The notes beneath the pieces are model-generated. The model had not been told where the DNA came from, made no database searches, and worked only from the letters and a program-made list of their open reading frames with translations. From the NCBI RefSeq assembly GCF_023715345.1, contig NZ_JAMBNY010000017.1, forward strand, positions 1-64,000: 64,000 bases of DNA. The letters are read 5' to 3'. How positions within the stretch are numbered: position 1 is the stretch's first letter; each line of letters begins with the position of its first letter. Both the position numbers and the translations under genes were made by a program. Below, piece after piece: positions 1 to 10,412 of the stretch. The DNA is from Paenibacillus camelliae (GTDB lineage: Bacteria; Bacillota; Bacilli; Paenibacillales; Paenibacillaceae).

Positions 1-110
1 TCCGCCGCTAACTCTCAGGAGTGCAAGCACTCCATCAAGTCCGCTCGACTTGCATGTATTAGGCACGCCGCCAGCGTTCGTCCTGAGCCAGGATCAAACT
101 CTCCATTAAA
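1..110 (-). rRNA. rrs: 16S ribosomal RNA, 5' end only
   Basis: The reverse complement contains the universal bacterial 16S 5' sequence, including the 27F primer region AGAGTTTGATCCTGGCTCAG at about 102-83, followed by the conserved helix sequence read towards position 1. Only the first ~110 nt of the gene are in the window; the rest lies before position 1. The mature 5' end is placed about 8 nt upstream of AGAGTTTG by analogy with other bacteria, so it is accurate to a few bases. Its place after bofA matches the first rRNA operon of Bacillus. Confidence 0.97.
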
Positions 111-292
111 GTGTTTGATTGCTCATTTATTTCGCTTTTTATCAACAACTCAACGGGGTTGAATTGTTAATGGCAGTTCTTACTCGTTGTTCAGTTTTCA
201 AGGAACAATGTCGTTCTCATCTCATCTTGCGAGTGTGACTCGAACGTTTTGTTTTTGTGTGTCTTTCGCGATCTCTCGCGGCGACAAGAAAT
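111..292 (-). other. rRNA operon leader
   Basis: Transcribed spacer between the presumed rRNA promoter and the 16S 5' end. It holds short inverted repeats (a CAACTCAACGGGGTTGAATTG hairpin-like stretch around 148-168 and a CGCGAGAGATCGCG dyad around 268-281) of the kind found in rRNA leaders, where they serve processing by RNase III and antitermination. No ORF of note. Confidence 0.6.
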
Positions 293-322
293 AATATACC
301 ATATGCTTCGCCCATAATGCAA
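293..322 (-). promoter_or_regulatory. Putative rRNA operon promoter (sigma-A)
   Basis: On the minus strand TTGCAT (322-317), an 18-base spacer and TATATT (298-293) precede the rRNA leader. The spacing is acceptable for sigma-A and it is the best candidate between the bofA terminator and the 16S gene; other tandem promoters could lie further upstream. Confidence 0.5.
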
Positions 323-353
323 CCCTTTTTTATAATTTTTTTATTATTTTTAT

Positions 354-388
354 AAAAAGCCTCGCAGCACAAGGGCTGCGAGGCTTTT
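354..388 (-). terminator. Intrinsic terminator after bofA
   Basis: GC-rich hairpin AAGCCTCGCAGC/GCTGCGAGGCTT with a following T-rich tract on the minus strand. It overlaps the bofA stop codon and separates the recR-yaaL-bofA unit from the rRNA promoter. Confidence 0.85.
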
Positions 389-653
389 AGACAAGCACAA
401 TATATTGTATCCCCATTAACAACAGAATACCCGGTAATCCAAGAACAGCAGTCGTTCCTATCGTTAGAGGATTAATTGGCAGAGCATAGGGCTGCATGAC
501 TTCAATATAATTTAATAGAAAAAGTGCTGTCGCAGCTATAATCCAATGTACAATAACCTTCTTTAAGCTTATACGAGACAGTGGTTTTCTAAGCAACATA
601 ATAAACAGTCCAGCAGATGACGCAACAAATATCGTTAACCAAATTAAATTCAT
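387..653 (-). CDS. bofA: Pro-sigma-K processing inhibitor BofA
   Basis: An 88-residue integral membrane protein of the BofA family. In Bacillus it sits in the outer forespore membrane with SpoIVFA and holds the SpoIVFB protease inactive until the sigma-K checkpoint signal arrives. Three hydrophobic segments are visible, at about residues 3-20, 34-50 and 64-87, the last carrying the conserved LGLPGILLL stretch; the length equals that of the B. subtilis protein. It overlaps the yaaL stop by four bases, so the two are translationally coupled, and it lies just before an rRNA operon exactly as in Bacillus. Its presence implies an endospore former. Assignment rests on sequence pattern plus synteny. 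Confidence 0.93.
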   Translation of the reverse strand: MNLIWLTIFVASSAGLFIMLLRKPLSRISLKKVIVHWIIAATALFLLNYIEVMQPYALPINPLTIGTTAVLGLPGILLLMGIQYIVLV

Positions 654-934
654 AGCACAAACCCCCGTAGCTTAGACCACTCTACATCCATCGCTCTAGC
701 TTTATTCAATAACATCCGATACCTCTGCTCAGCGGCCATTTGCCTTAAAATCGCCCATTCGACTTCGTCATGTCCAACAGCAAACTGAAACATAATTTCT
801 GTAGCCCGTTTATCTTCTAATGCTTGCTTAATTTCAGCTCGTAGCTTGTCCATTTCTCGCTGCTTCTCACGCGTAATTGAACGTGACTTCTCTACTTGTC
901 CCGCTTCACGTTGCATCATATATCGTTTAAGCAT
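650..934 (-). CDS. yaaL: YaaL family protein (DUF2508)
   Basis: A small charged, largely helical protein of unknown function, homologous in position and character to B. subtilis YaaL, which lies between recR and bofA. An open frame extends 14 codons further upstream, but the start chosen here (protein beginning MLKRYMM) is preceded by a strong AAGGAGG seven bases away, giving 94 residues, still longer than the ~74 of B. subtilis. The middle is rich in Lys, Arg, Glu and Gln (about residues 10-50) and may form a coiled coil. It overlaps bofA by four bases. Function is not known in any species I can recall. Confidence 0.85.
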   Translation of the reverse strand: MLKRYMMQREAGQVEKSRSITREKQREMDKLRAEIKQALEDKRATEIMFQFAVGHDEVEWAILRQMAAEQRYRMLLNKARAMDVEWSKLRGFVL

Positions 935-997
935 TTGTTCCGCCTCCTTACTTACTACATATGTATGAGCAAGCAAAAGAATTAGAACTTACAATTG

Positions 998-1035
998 AAA
1001 AGGGTCCGCTAAGATATATTCTCAGCAGACCCTTA
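998..1035 (-). terminator. Hairpin between recR and yaaL
   Basis: AAGGGTC-C-GCT / AGC-A-GACCCTT stem with an A/T-rich loop, followed on the minus strand by TTTTCAATT. It could be a weak intrinsic terminator that lowers read-through from dnaX-recR into yaaL-bofA. Confidence 0.55.
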
Positions 1036-1070
1036 ATTATTATTGTAGCAATATTTCGATAAAAATTTAT

Positions 1071-1414
1071 AAGTTCGGACTTCAGGACCGAGAAGCTTGG
1101 ACGCTAGTAGAAAATGAAGAGCGCAGCGTACGCTTTTGGTACATGAGCACTGGAGTTTTCGCTAGCGTTCAAGATTTGACGTCGAATAAACTTCCACGAA
1201 TCCACATCGTCATCAAGTTCATGCTTATTAAACTACATCTTCCAAGTTCAAAAAGCTTGGCTTTCAGGACCAAGAAGATGGGACGATACTAGAAACTAAG
1301 GAGCGCAGCGTACGCGTTTGGTACGTGAGCACCGCAGGTTTCGGTAGCGTCACATATTCGATGTCGAGCTCACCACAATGTACGGCATCGTCATCAAAGT
1401 CAAGCTTTTTGAAC
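1071..1414. repeat. Two tandem copies of a ~175-bp structured interspersed repeat
   Basis: Copies at about 1071-1243 and 1244-1414 are diverged members of the family seen again at 27758-28212. Shared landmarks are an AGTTC...CTTTCAGGACC left end, a central AGCGCAGCGTACG-N-GTACGTGAGCAC hairpin, a GACGTCGA-like block, and a CATCGTCATCAAAG..AAGCTTTTTGA right end. In the second copy the ends are inverted repeats of each other (TTCAAAAAGCTTGGCTTT / AAAGTCAAGCTTTTTGAA). The stretch lies between recR and yaaL and carries no credible gene. Confidence 0.85.
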
Positions 1415-1418
1415 CACC

Positions 1419-2018
1419 TTATAACAGCTCACGTCTTCCTTCTAGCGCCTTGGATAGCGTTACTTCATCTGCATACTCCAAATCGCCTCCTACAGGAAGA
1501 CCGTGCGCGATGCGTGTCACCTTTATACCGAACGGTTTCACAAGCCTCGAAATATACATTGCTGTTGCTTCACCCTCGATATTTGGATTGGTAGCGAGGA
1601 TAAGCTCCTGCACCGTATCGTCTCCAAGCCGCTTTAATAACTCAGCAATCCGAATTTGGTCAGGACCTATCCCTTCCATAGGAGATATTGCGCCCTGTAA
1701 CACATGATAGTATCCATCAAATTCCTTTGTTCGCTCCATGGCAATCAAATCCTTTGATTCTTGAACAACACATATCACTTCTGCATTTCTACTCTTGTCC
1801 TGACATACTCTGCACGGATCTGTATCCGTAATGTTACAGCATATCGAGCAATAAAAAAGATTACGCTTTACACTGACTAGCGCTTTAGCAAAGTCAATGA
1901 CGTCATCTTCCTTCATTCGTAGCACATGGAAGGCAAGTCGTGCAGCCGTTTTCGGTCCAATCCCAGGTAAACGAGTAAAGGAATCAATAAGTTTAGCAAT
2001 AGGTTCTGGGTAATGCAC
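1419..2018 (-). CDS. recR: Recombination mediator protein RecR
   Basis: RecR works with RecO and RecF to load RecA onto gapped DNA. The 199-residue protein has the N-terminal helix-hairpin-helix ([14 protein letters not shown], residues 17-30), a four-cysteine zinc finger (C57, C60, C69, C72), and a Toprim domain from about residue 80 with ICVVQES. Length matches the family. The start is GTG (protein [12 protein letters not shown], aligned with B. subtilis MQYPEPISKL), with AAGGAG about 13 bases upstream, a rather long spacing. It follows yaaK and dnaX as in Bacillus; between recR and yaaL lie an unusual pair of repeats and a hairpin. Confidence 0.97.
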   Translation of the reverse strand: MHYPEPIAKLIDSFTRLPGIGPKTAARLAFHVLRMKEDDVIDFAKALVSVKRNLFYCSICCNITDTDPCRVCQDKSRNAEVICVVQESKDLIAMERTKEFDGYYHVLQGAISPMEGIGPDQIRIAELLKRLGDDTVQELILATNPNIEGEATAMYISRLVKPFGIKVTRIAHGLPVGGDLEYADEVTLSKALEGRRELL

Positions 2019-2077
2019 GTTGTAGGTACAGCTCCTTTCGAATAGCTAGAGCTATCCTATCTTTCCATGTATCTTCA

Positions 2078-2386
2078 TTAGAATAAGCCTGGAATTTTCA
2101 TACCACCAGTGAATTTACCCATATCTGAGTTAGCAACCTCTTCAGCTTTAGTAAGTGCGTCATTAATAGCTGTTAGTACAAGATCTTGAAGCATCTCGAT
2201 ATCATCTGGATCTACTGCCTCTGGCTTAATGTCTACGCTCAGTACCTTTTTATGACCATTAACAGTAACAGTAACTACGCCACCTGCAGTACCTTCAAAT
2301 GTTTTGTGTTCTAGCTCTTCCTGAGCTTTTAGCATTTGTGCCTGCATTTTTTTCACTTGCTTCATCATTTGATTCATATTATTCAT
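2078..2386 (-). CDS. yaaK: Nucleoid-associated protein YaaK (YbaB/EbfC family)
   Basis: A small DNA-binding protein of the YbaB/EbfC family, which forms homodimeric tweezer-like clamps on DNA and is almost always encoded between dnaX and recR. The 102-residue protein starts with a Met/Gln/Lys-rich helix ([15 protein letters not shown]), followed by the family's beta strands ([19 protein letters not shown], about residues 36-54) and a C-terminal helix. A GTG three codons upstream is part of the Shine-Dalgarno GAGGTG itself, so the ATG six bases downstream is taken as the start. Likely co-transcribed with dnaX (17 bases apart). Confidence 0.95.
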   Translation of the reverse strand: MNNMNQMMKQVKKMQAQMLKAQEELEHKTFEGTAGGVVTVTVNGHKKVLSVDIKPEAVDPDDIEMLQDLVLTAINDALTKAEEVANSDMGKFTGGMKIPGLF

Positions 2387-2403
2387 ACTATACACCTCAT
2401 CCT

Positions 2404-4128
2404 TTATTCTTTTACGACGACAAGCTCTTCACCGAATAGCTTTACAGCTTCTTCGACCCATTCTGGCTGCTTGCTACCGCCTTGTTGTGTAGATATATTC
2501 TCAGGCTCTAGCTCCAGTGACTCGACGACTTTTTCTTCATTTCCATCGAGTGCAGCCTGCCAGTCCTTGAGCATAACAGTTACGATAGTATACGGCTGAT
2601 TCATTACTTCAGCTGAAACTTGCTCGATAATTTCACGATGCGATGGTCGCTCTGTCATTTCACGATGCATATCGTTTCTAAAGGTTAAGAGCATCTGACC
2701 ATCAACTGCGGCTACCAGCTCACTATCCTTCAACCAAGCCTGGACGGTAACCTTTCGTTCTTTTACGAGCATCATAATATCGCCCCACTTCATACGTGCA
2801 GCTTGCGTTTCTTGACTATTCAAAGAAGCGAGAAACGGATCAAGCTTGACCTTTGGGCGATTTGCGCCGCTAGCCGCAAAGTTTCTGCGGGCTGGTTGAC
2901 GCTCATTACTTTGCGCTGATGGAGCTGATGCCGAAACGCCCTGCTTCATTAGCTTCGTTAATTGTGACTCTAAGCTTTGGATCTGTTGTCGCAGTGAAGC
3001 AATCTCCTGCGAGCTTGCTGTCGATGCTTGCTGCGTGCTAGAAGCTTGAGTTGAACAAAGCTTCAGCAGAGCCACTTCAAGCAAGGTTTGAGGCTGAGCT
3101 GCAGTTTTTAGCTCCTGCTGGTAATGATTGAGTATTTCAATCATACGGAACAGCTCCTCAGCTGTATAAGCGGAAGCCATAGCTTCAAACTGCTCAACTT
3201 CAACGATGCGTTCTGTTGCCGCTCGTCCGTTAGGCGCAAGCTTTAAGACAAGCAGATCGCGGAAATAGTAAATGAGATTTTCCATGCATTTGTCGGGACT
3301 TTTCCCTGCTTGCATGAGCTGTTCAACGAGAGAAAGCATTAAAGCAGCGTTTTTCTGTTGTATGGCTTCAGCAAGCTTATAAAATTGCTCTGCAGCGATA
3401 CCGCCTGTAACGTCAACTGCTGCCTCAAGTGTAATCTGTCGATCGGAAAATGCAGCTGTTTGTTCAAGCAATCCAATCGCATCACGCATACCGCCTTCAG
3501 ATAGCCGAGCGATATAGGCTAACGCTTCTTCAGTCGCTTGGATGCCTTCCTCTCTGCAAATCTCATCAAGTCTTGTGACCTGTTCTGCAGTAGATACCTG
3601 CCTAAAGTCAAAACGTTGACAGCGTGAAATAATCGTTGCTGGCAGCTTATGAGGCTCCGTGGTTGCCAATATAAAGATAACATGCGCTGGAGGCTCTTCC
3701 AATGTTTTTAGCAGCGCGTTGAACGCCTCTGCTGTTAGCATATGAACCTCGTCGATAATATACACTTTGTATCGCACTTCCGTCGGAGCATAGCGTACTT
3801 TTTCACGAATATCGCGAATTTCATCAATCCCGCGATTCGATGCAGCGTCAATTTCTACTACATCCATAATATGTCCTTCTGTAATGCCAATGCAAGTATC
3901 ACATACATTACACGGCTCAACAGCGGGACCATGAACACAGTTAACCGCCTTGGCTAACACTTTAGCCGTCGTTGTTTTCCCTGTTCCTCGCGGGCCGTTA
4001 AACAAATACGCATGAGATACACGCTGTTCACGTATCGCATTTTGTAGCGTCTGTATAATATGCTGTTGTCCGACCATATCCTTGAACATCTGCGGACGCC
4101 AAGAACGATATAGAGCTATATGTGACAC
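2404..4128 (-). CDS. dnaX: DNA polymerase III subunits gamma and tau
   Basis: The clamp-loader ATPase of the replicative polymerase. Residues 45-52 form Walker A (GPRGTGKT), C64/C73/C76/C79 the zinc module, and 126-129 the DEVH Walker B; the sensor-1 ATTEPHKL follows at about 154-161. After residue ~360 comes a low-complexity Ser/Gln/Ala linker and the tau C-terminal domain that contacts polymerase and helicase. 574 residues is normal for Firmicutes. The start is GTG with AAGGGAG upstream. It lies directly downstream of the SRP RNA gene and its terminator, as in B. subtilis. I saw no obvious slippery frameshift signal. Confidence 0.97.
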   Translation of the reverse strand: MSHIALYRSWRPQMFKDMVGQQHIIQTLQNAIREQRVSHAYLFNGPRGTGKTTTAKVLAKAVNCVHGPAVEPCNVCDTCIGITEGHIMDVVEIDAASNRGIDEIRDIREKVRYAPTEVRYKVYIIDEVHMLTAEAFNALLKTLEEPPAHVIFILATTEPHKLPATIISRCQRFDFRQVSTAEQVTRLDEICREEGIQATEEALAYIARLSEGGMRDAIGLLEQTAAFSDRQITLEAAVDVTGGIAAEQFYKLAEAIQQKNAALMLSLVEQLMQAGKSPDKCMENLIYYFRDLLVLKLAPNGRAATERIVEVEQFEAMASAYTAEELFRMIEILNHYQQELKTAAQPQTLLEVALLKLCSTQASSTQQASTASSQEIASLRQQIQSLESQLTKLMKQGVSASAPSAQSNERQPARRNFAASGANRPKVKLDPFLASLNSQETQAARMKWGDIMMLVKERKVTVQAWLKDSELVAAVDGQMLLTFRNDMHREMTERPSHREIIEQVSAEVMNQPYTIVTVMLKDWQAALDGNEEKVVESLELEPENISTQQGGSKQPEWVEEAVKLFGEELVVVKE

Positions 4129-4229
4129 GTTATGATCTCCCTTGCAACTTGTTCAATAGCAAGTGCTATTGCGCCATCTTATTATACTACAATAGAAAGC
4201 TTTACAACATCTTAAACTGGATGAAAAAC

Positions 4230-4271
4230 AAAAAACCTGGTAATGAACGAGATTTTACTCATTCATTACCA
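4230..4271 (-). terminator. Intrinsic terminator of the SRP RNA gene
   Basis: Thirteen-base perfect stem ACCTGGTAATGAA/TTCATTACCAGGT with a run of T on the minus strand. It sits about 30 bases after the 3' end of the SRP RNA. Confidence 0.9.
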
Positions 4272-4300
4272 GGTCTTAGATGATCATTAATATCAATAGA

Positions 4301-4575
4301 TAGAACCGTGCACCTATCGTCGATAGAAGCGATCCGAGTGACTTTCTTGCTACATAGCTCGAGCAAGGCACTCCTTCGGCACATGAACTAACTCACTTAT
4401 GGCTGCTTCCTTCCGGACCTGACCAGGTTCATAAGCGTCCATTGCGAAGGACCCCGCCGTCAACACTACTTGCAAGCGTCAAACCTCACATCGACAACAC
4501 CTAAGATAGGAATTCAACCTCGCTATAGCGGATTGCGAGTTACAGGGCACCGCTACCTCCCCATCTAGCACGGCA
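4301..4575 (-). ncRNA. scr: Signal recognition particle RNA, large Bacillus type (scRNA)
   Basis: The RNA scaffold of the signal recognition particle, which with Ffh targets nascent membrane and secreted proteins. The minus strand reads TTGCCGTGCTAGATGGGGAG at the 5' end, the universal SRP core TCAGGTCCGGAAGGAAGCAG in the middle, and AGGTGCACGGTTC closing the 5'-3' stem. The ~275-nt length with an Alu-like domain is the Bacillus/Paenibacillus form rather than the 4.5S type. Ends are inferred from the promoter spacing and the closing stem. Position upstream of dnaX matches B. subtilis. Confidence 0.97.
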
Positions 4576-4581
4576 AGGAAC

Positions 4582-4610
4582 AGTATATTACAAACTAGAC
4601 AAAAGTGCAA
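4582..4610 (-). promoter_or_regulatory. SRP RNA promoter (sigma-A)
   Basis: TTGCAC (4610-4605), 17-base spacer, TATACT (4587-4582); the SRP RNA begins about seven bases further on. Near-consensus, as expected for an abundant stable RNA. Confidence 0.85.
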
Positions 4611-4663
4611 CCTTATCATACGGTTTAACACAAATTGCTAAAGGTATGCGGATTGTAGGCACA

Positions 4664-4701
4664 CAAAAAAGCCTTTAGCACTTAATAGCACTAAAGGCTT
4701 C
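4664..4701 (-). terminator. Intrinsic terminator of rpmE
   Basis: Hairpin AAGCCTTTAGTGCT/AGTGCTAAAGGCTT followed by six T on the minus strand, about 30 bases downstream of the rpmE stop. Confidence 0.88.
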
Positions 4702-4729
4702 GATATGCCGCCTTGTTCAGGCACACAAT

Positions 4730-4927
4730 TTACATACCGTATTTCTTTTTGAAACGATCTACACGGCCACCAGCGTCTAGGAACTTTTGCTTACCAGTGA
4801 AAAATGGATGACATGCGGAACAAACCTCAACTTTAATGTTCTGTTTAATAGAACCAGTCTCGAATGTGTTACCACAAGCGCAAGTCGCTGTAACGGTGTG
4901 GTATGTCGGATGAATACCTTGTTTCAT
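4730..4927 (-). CDS. rpmE: 50S ribosomal protein L31, zinc-binding form
   Basis: A 65-residue large-subunit ribosomal protein. It carries the zinc ribbon of the C+ form of L31: a CAC pair at residues 16-18 and a CSAC pair at 36-39 of the chosen start, followed by the conserved [13 protein letters not shown] three codons upstream falls inside the Shine-Dalgarno AGAGGTG, so ATG ([10 protein letters not shown]) is taken as the start. Downstream of rho and with its own terminator, as in Bacillus. The zinc-containing form is the one normally used when zinc is plentiful; the zinc-free paralogue is not in this window. Confidence 0.96.
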   Translation of the reverse strand: MKQGIHPTYHTVTATCACGNTFETGSIKQNIKVEVCSACHPFFTGKQKFLDAGGRVDRFKKKYGM

Positions 4928-5064
4928 CTCGTTCACCTCTTTCTGCCCTGGATCTCAGACGGACCAGAGTTATATGCACATAAAAAGATTTTAACAGATG
5001 GATGTTTCAATTGCAATGGAAAAGATATCGGCTAATTTTTCAATAAATACCGATGTTTCACAGC

Positions 5065-6435
5065 TTACTTATTAGTAGATGAGTTGCTTGTTGTCGTTTT
5101 CGCAACAGGCTTTCTTACCGTAGCTGATGTCGTTCTTTTTACTGGCGCTGCATCTGTCTTTTTAAGACTTTCAACTGTCGCGCCATCAGAAGCTATGTCA
5201 AGCGACATCAGAAACTGCTCATTGTTCTCTGAATTCTTCATTTTTTTGAGGAATTGATCTACAAATTCGAAGGAATCATTCATACTTTTACGAATAGCCC
5301 ACACTTTATCAAGCTCTTCCTGCGTTAATAGCATCTCCTCACGTCTTGTTCCAGAACGACGGATATCAATTGCAGGAAAGATGCGGCGTTCAGCAAGCTT
5401 GCGATCGAGATGCAGCTCCATATTACCCGTACCTTTAAACTCCTCATAAATAATATCATCCATACGCGAGCCAGTCTCGATTAAGGCCGTCGCTAGAATC
5501 GTCAAGCTGCCACCCTCTTCCACATTACGTGCAGAGCCAAAGAAGCGCTTTGGACGGTGGAACGCAGCAGGATCGATCCCTCCACTCAATGTACGACCAG
5601 ACGGCGGTACATGCAAGTTAAATGCACGTGCAAGCCTTGTAATGCTGTCGAGGAGGATGACAACATCCTTCTTATGCTCGACAAGACGAAGAGCACGCTC
5701 AAGCACAAGCTCAGCAACCTTGATATGATTTTCTGGAAGTTCATCGAAGGTAGAAGCTACAACTTCACCTTTAACAGAACGTTGCATATCCGTTACTTCT
5801 TCTGGTCGCTCATCAATGAGCAGTATGAACAACTCGATATCAGGATGGTTTGTAGAAATGCTGTTGGCAATTTCTTTTAAGAGTAGAGTTTTACCTGCCT
5901 TAGGAGGAGCTACGATGAGACCACGTTGGCCGAGGCCTACAGGGGCAAGCAAATCCATAATGCGCGTGGAAAGATTACTTTGCTTTGTTTCTAGCACTAG
6001 CTTTTTCTCAGGGTAGAGAGGCGTAAGTGCAGGGAAGTGTAACCGTTCTGCCGCAGTTTCAGGACTTTCTCCGTTTACTGCATTAACTTGAAGCAATCCA
6101 TAATAACGCTCTGATTCTTTGGGTAATCTACATTTTCCTGAAACGAGATCCCCATTGCGCAGATCAAACTTTTTAATTTGAGAGGCTGAGATATAAATAT
6201 CTTCTTTACTTGGCAAATAATTGATTGGACGCAGGAAGCCATAGCCGTCAGGCAGTACCTCCAATATCCCTTCCATAAATAAAAAACCGCTTTTTTCCGC
6301 TTGAGCTCTAAGAATCGCAAAGATTAATTCTTTTTTCTTCAATTGACCGTAATAAGGAATTTGATATTGCTTTGCAAGCTTATATAGCTCTGTTAATTTC
6401 ATGTTCTCCAAATGTGCAATTTGAAGATCTGACAT
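5065..6435 (-). CDS. rho: Transcription termination factor Rho
   Basis: Hexameric RNA-dependent ATPase that ends transcription at Rho-dependent sites. The order is a Rho_N helical domain (about 8-45), an RNA-binding cold-shock-like OB fold (about 52-120, with DGYGFLRP and the IYIS.SQI.KF strand) and the RecA-like motor (Walker A APPKAGKT, 176-183; DERPEEV; the secondary RNA-binding Q/R loops). 456 residues; the C-terminus after about 420 is a lineage-specific Lys/Thr/Ser tail. The frame opens with MSDLQIAHLENM. Placed between murA and rpmE. Confidence 0.97.
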   Translation of the reverse strand: MSDLQIAHLENMKLTELYKLAKQYQIPYYGQLKKKELIFAILRAQAEKSGFLFMEGILEVLPDGYGFLRPINYLPSKEDIYISASQIKKFDLRNGDLVSGKCRLPKESERYYGLLQVNAVNGESPETAAERLHFPALTPLYPEKKLVLETKQSNLSTRIMDLLAPVGLGQRGLIVAPPKAGKTLLLKEIANSISTNHPDIELFILLIDERPEEVTDMQRSVKGEVVASTFDELPENHIKVAELVLERALRLVEHKKDVVILLDSITRLARAFNLHVPPSGRTLSGGIDPAAFHRPKRFFGSARNVEEGGSLTILATALIETGSRMDDIIYEEFKGTGNMELHLDRKLAERRIFPAIDIRRSGTRREEMLLTQEELDKVWAIRKSMNDSFEFVDQFLKKMKNSENNEQFLMSLDIASDGATVESLKKTDAAPVKRTTSATVRKPVAKTTTSNSSTNK

Positions 6436-6480
6436 GCTCTCACCACTTTATAATAAAATATAAACCTTGCTAATATTTAA

Positions 6481-6523
6481 ACAGCATTGCCCGAATCTAT
6501 GAAAACTATTCGAGCAATACTGC
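6481..6523 (-). terminator. Hairpin terminator after murA
   Basis: CAGTATTGCTCGAAT/ATTCGGGCAATGCTG stem on the minus strand, with one or two mismatches, just after the murA stop codon, followed by TTTAAATATTA. Moderately strong; it probably limits read-through into rho. Confidence 0.65.
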
Positions 6524-6534
6524 TTCAAACTAGA

Positions 6535-7788
6535 TTAATTGTTTTCTCGCCATACATCTGCACCAAGATTGCGCAGATTTTCAACAAGGTGATCATACCC
6601 GCGATCAATATACTCTACATTCGATATTTCGGTAACCTCATTCTCTACCGTTAACGCCGCTACAACAAGCGCAGCTCCAGCACGCAAATCAGCGGCCTTC
6701 ACTTTCGCTGCAGATAGCTTGCCACCTTCAATAATCGCAGTACGACCTTCCACGCGCATATTGGCTCCCATTAAGATTAGCTCTGGGACATGCTTGAAGC
6801 GTGTACCGTAAACATAATCTGTGAGCAGGCTTGTGCCTTTCGCACAAGCAAGCAACGATGTCATCGGCGACTGAAGATCCGTCGGAAAGCCAGGATAGAC
6901 TAGCGCTTTAACATCTACTGCATTATAGGAAGGCTTACCTATAATACGAATAGCTTCATCGTACTCCTCTACTTCGACACCCATCTCTTCTAGCTTTGCT
7001 GTTAAAGCTTCAAGATGCTTCGGAATAACATTGTCGACCAATACATTTCCTCTAGTTGCAGCAGCCATAATCATATAGGTCCCTGCTTGAATACGATCCG
7101 AAATAATAGAATGGCGGCAACCCTTCATCTCCGTTACCCCTTCAATTCGAATCGTTTCCGTGCCTGCACCTTTAATTTTAGCTCCCATAGCGGTCAGCAA
7201 AGTGGCTACATCAACAATTTCTGGCTCCTTCGCGGCGTTTTCAATAACCGTAACGCCAGTGGCACGAGAAGCTGCCAGCATAATATTTATGGTCGCACCA
7301 ACACTTGCAACGTCTAGATAGATTTTTGCACCTTTGAGCTCTTTTGCTTTAATATGCAGTGCGCCTTGTTCATTCGTAACAACTGCACCCAGTGCCTCAA
7401 ATCCTTTAATATGCTGATCGATTGGACGTGGTTCAAAATTACAGCCACCCGGCATACCAATAGTCGCTTCGCCGAAACGACCGAGCAATGCACCCATTAA
7501 ATAATAAGAAGCACGCAGCTTTTTCACTTTACCGTTTGGCATTGGTTTAGATACTAAGTTGGCGGGGTTGATGCGAATTTCATCACGTTCACGCTGAACA
7601 ATAGCACCTAACTCCTCTAAAATTTCACTATAAATCGCGACATCACTAATCTGAGGTAAATTATCAAGGATAACCTCTGTATCAGCTAATATTGCAGCTG
7701 GTAATAATGCAATCGCGCTGTTTTTTGCTCCGCTAATGGTTACTGTTCCATGTAGCGGTTTTCCACCGCGTATCATTAATTTCTCCAT
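6535..7788 (-). CDS. murA: UDP-N-acetylglucosamine 1-carboxyvinyltransferase
   Basis: Catalyses the first committed step of peptidoglycan synthesis: enolpyruvyl transfer from PEP to UDP-GlcNAc. The 417-residue protein has K22/N23 in the ISGAKNSA motif and the reactive loop GMPGGC with the fosfomycin-target cysteine at 116, followed by [10 protein letters not shown]. The position upstream of rho corresponds to the B. subtilis murAB (murZ) copy, so it may be the second MurA paralogue of this genome; I cannot see the other. B. subtilis has fbaA, a transaldolase and glpX in this neighbourhood; these are absent here. Confidence 0.95.
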   Translation of the reverse strand: MEKLMIRGGKPLHGTVTISGAKNSAIALLPAAILADTEVILDNLPQISDVAIYSEILEELGAIVQRERDEIRINPANLVSKPMPNGKVKKLRASYYLMGALLGRFGEATIGMPGGCNFEPRPIDQHIKGFEALGAVVTNEQGALHIKAKELKGAKIYLDVASVGATINIMLAASRATGVTVIENAAKEPEIVDVATLLTAMGAKIKGAGTETIRIEGVTEMKGCRHSIISDRIQAGTYMIMAAATRGNVLVDNVIPKHLEALTAKLEEMGVEVEEYDEAIRIIGKPSYNAVDVKALVYPGFPTDLQSPMTSLLACAKGTSLLTDYVYGTRFKHVPELILMGANMRVEGRTAIIEGGKLSAAKVKAADLRAGAALVVAALTVENEVTEISNVEYIDRGYDHLVENLRNLGADVWRENN

Positions 7789-7827
7789 GAATCTAATGGT
7801 CCTCCCGTTTACCTGGAAGTCAACATA

Positions 7828-7901
7828 GTAAAAACCGCCATAAAGCGTGCTCCACGGTCAACTAGACGTATGAGGCGCGCGCTGACAATAGGCGGTTTTA
7901 C
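7828..7901 (-). terminator. Terminator-like hairpin in the murA leader
   Basis: On the minus strand GTAAAACCGCC at the left and GGCGGTTTTTAC at the right enclose about 50 bases with further G/C-rich self-complementarity (GCGCGCGCC around 7873-7881). The 3' arm ends in TTTTT. As spo0F has its own terminator at 8139-8171, this hairpin lies in the region that would be the murA 5' UTR and could act as an attenuator. Confidence 0.55.
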
Positions 7902-8010
7902 ATGTATCCCTTGTCCCTGTTTCTATTACACATATACCTATAATAAAACGAAAGTACGTTCCATTCATAAAATGTGTATCCTAGTAATTGTATTGTTTTA
8001 GTAGCTATTG

Positions 8011-8083
8011 TTGAATCTAATATGCGGACAACTTCCATCGCTCCATTACATCAATCAAAAACAAGTTGTCCATAGATATTCAA
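8011..8083. repeat. Inverted repeat between spo0F and murA
   Basis: GGACAACTT (8026-8034) and AAGTTGTCC (8063-8071) are perfect complements, and the flanks TTGAAT..CTA and TAG..ATTCAA extend the dyad to about 20 bases per arm with bulges. There is no T-tract, so it is not a classical terminator. The rest of the 403-base gap 7789-8191 holds this repeat, the murA leader hairpin and the spo0F terminator; I see no gene. Confidence 0.6.
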
Positions 8084-8138
8084 CGATATTATAGCATAGT
8101 GCGTCGCGATTTCCTACCGCTTGTAGTCCTAAAATAAC

Positions 8139-8171
8139 GGAAGCATCGCTACAGGGTGTAGCGATGCTTCC
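8139..8171 (-). terminator. Terminator of spo0F
   Basis: Perfect 15-base stem GGAAGCATCGCTACA/TGTAGCGATGCTTCC with a three-base loop, followed by GTTATTTTA on the minus strand, 20 bases after the spo0F stop. Confidence 0.85.
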
Positions 8172-8191
8172 GCTTAAAATCACTTCTTAAT

Positions 8192-8575
8192 TTAAGAATT
8201 CAACTTACTACGCGTCTTGAGTTGATAATTCACTTCAATACGGAGCTCATCAATGTCAAATGGCTTAGTGAAATGCTTTACAGCTCCGAGTTCGGTCGCT
8301 TGATTGATCATATCCAGCTCTCCATACGCTGTCATCATAATAACAGTAATCGTTGGGTCAATCGCCTTGATATGCTTGAGAATTTCTAGACCGTCCATAC
8401 CTGGAATCTTCATATCCAGCAACACAAGATCAGGCCGCTCGCTGCGAACAATTTCTAGTGCAACTTTACCATTGGATGCTTGGGTTGTATGGTAGCCTTC
8501 ACTATTAAAAACTTCCATCAGCAGAAGTCTTATTCCATTTTGATCATCAACTATGAGTACTTTTTGCTTATCCAA
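8192..8575 (-). CDS. spo0F: Sporulation initiation phosphotransferase Spo0F
   Basis: Single-domain response regulator that passes phosphate from sporulation kinases to Spo0B and so to Spo0A. The receiver has the acidic pair in VLIVDDQNG, the phospho-acceptor Asp in [14 protein letters not shown], the TAYGELDM switch region and the conserved Lys in [11 protein letters not shown]; similarity to B. subtilis Spo0F is high throughout. An open frame runs 11 codons further upstream, but the best start is TTG (protein beginning (M)[10 protein letters not shown]), with AGGGGGT about ten bases upstream, giving 127 residues (B. subtilis 124). No output domain. A sigma-H promoter lies upstream. Confidence 0.95.
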   Translation of the reverse strand: MDKQKVLIVDDQNGIRLLLMEVFNSEGYHTTQASNGKVALEIVRSERPDLVLLDMKIPGMDGLEILKHIKAIDPTITVIMMTAYGELDMINQATELGAVKHFTKPFDIDELRIEVNYQLKTRSKLNS

Positions 8576-8634
8576 ACAAATTCTACCCCCTAACATCGCA
8601 TAGCACATATTACTTACTATTAACTAGTATCAGT

Positions 8635-8661
8635 ATTCGATGTCAGGAGGTAGATTCCTTC
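8635..8661 (-). promoter_or_regulatory. Putative sigma-H promoter of spo0F
   Basis: Minus strand GAAGGAATC (8661-8653), 11-base spacer, ATCGAAT (8641-8635). Against the sigma-H consensus RNAGGAWWW-N11-RNNGAAT, 15 of 16 positions fit with exact spacing. spo0F is a known sigma-H target in B. subtilis, which supports the call. Confidence 0.72.
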
Positions 8662-8696
8662 TTTTTTGGTTAAGTTTAACTATGCTGTTTTATTAA

Positions 8697-10391
<1,695 letters not shown>

Positions 10392-10412
10392 TTATATATT
10401 ACCTCTACAAAC

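Noticed and set aside
1325-1707. Two plus-strand ORFs overlapping recR
   Set aside because: They are antisense to recR and continue into the repeat region; recR is clearly the coding frame.
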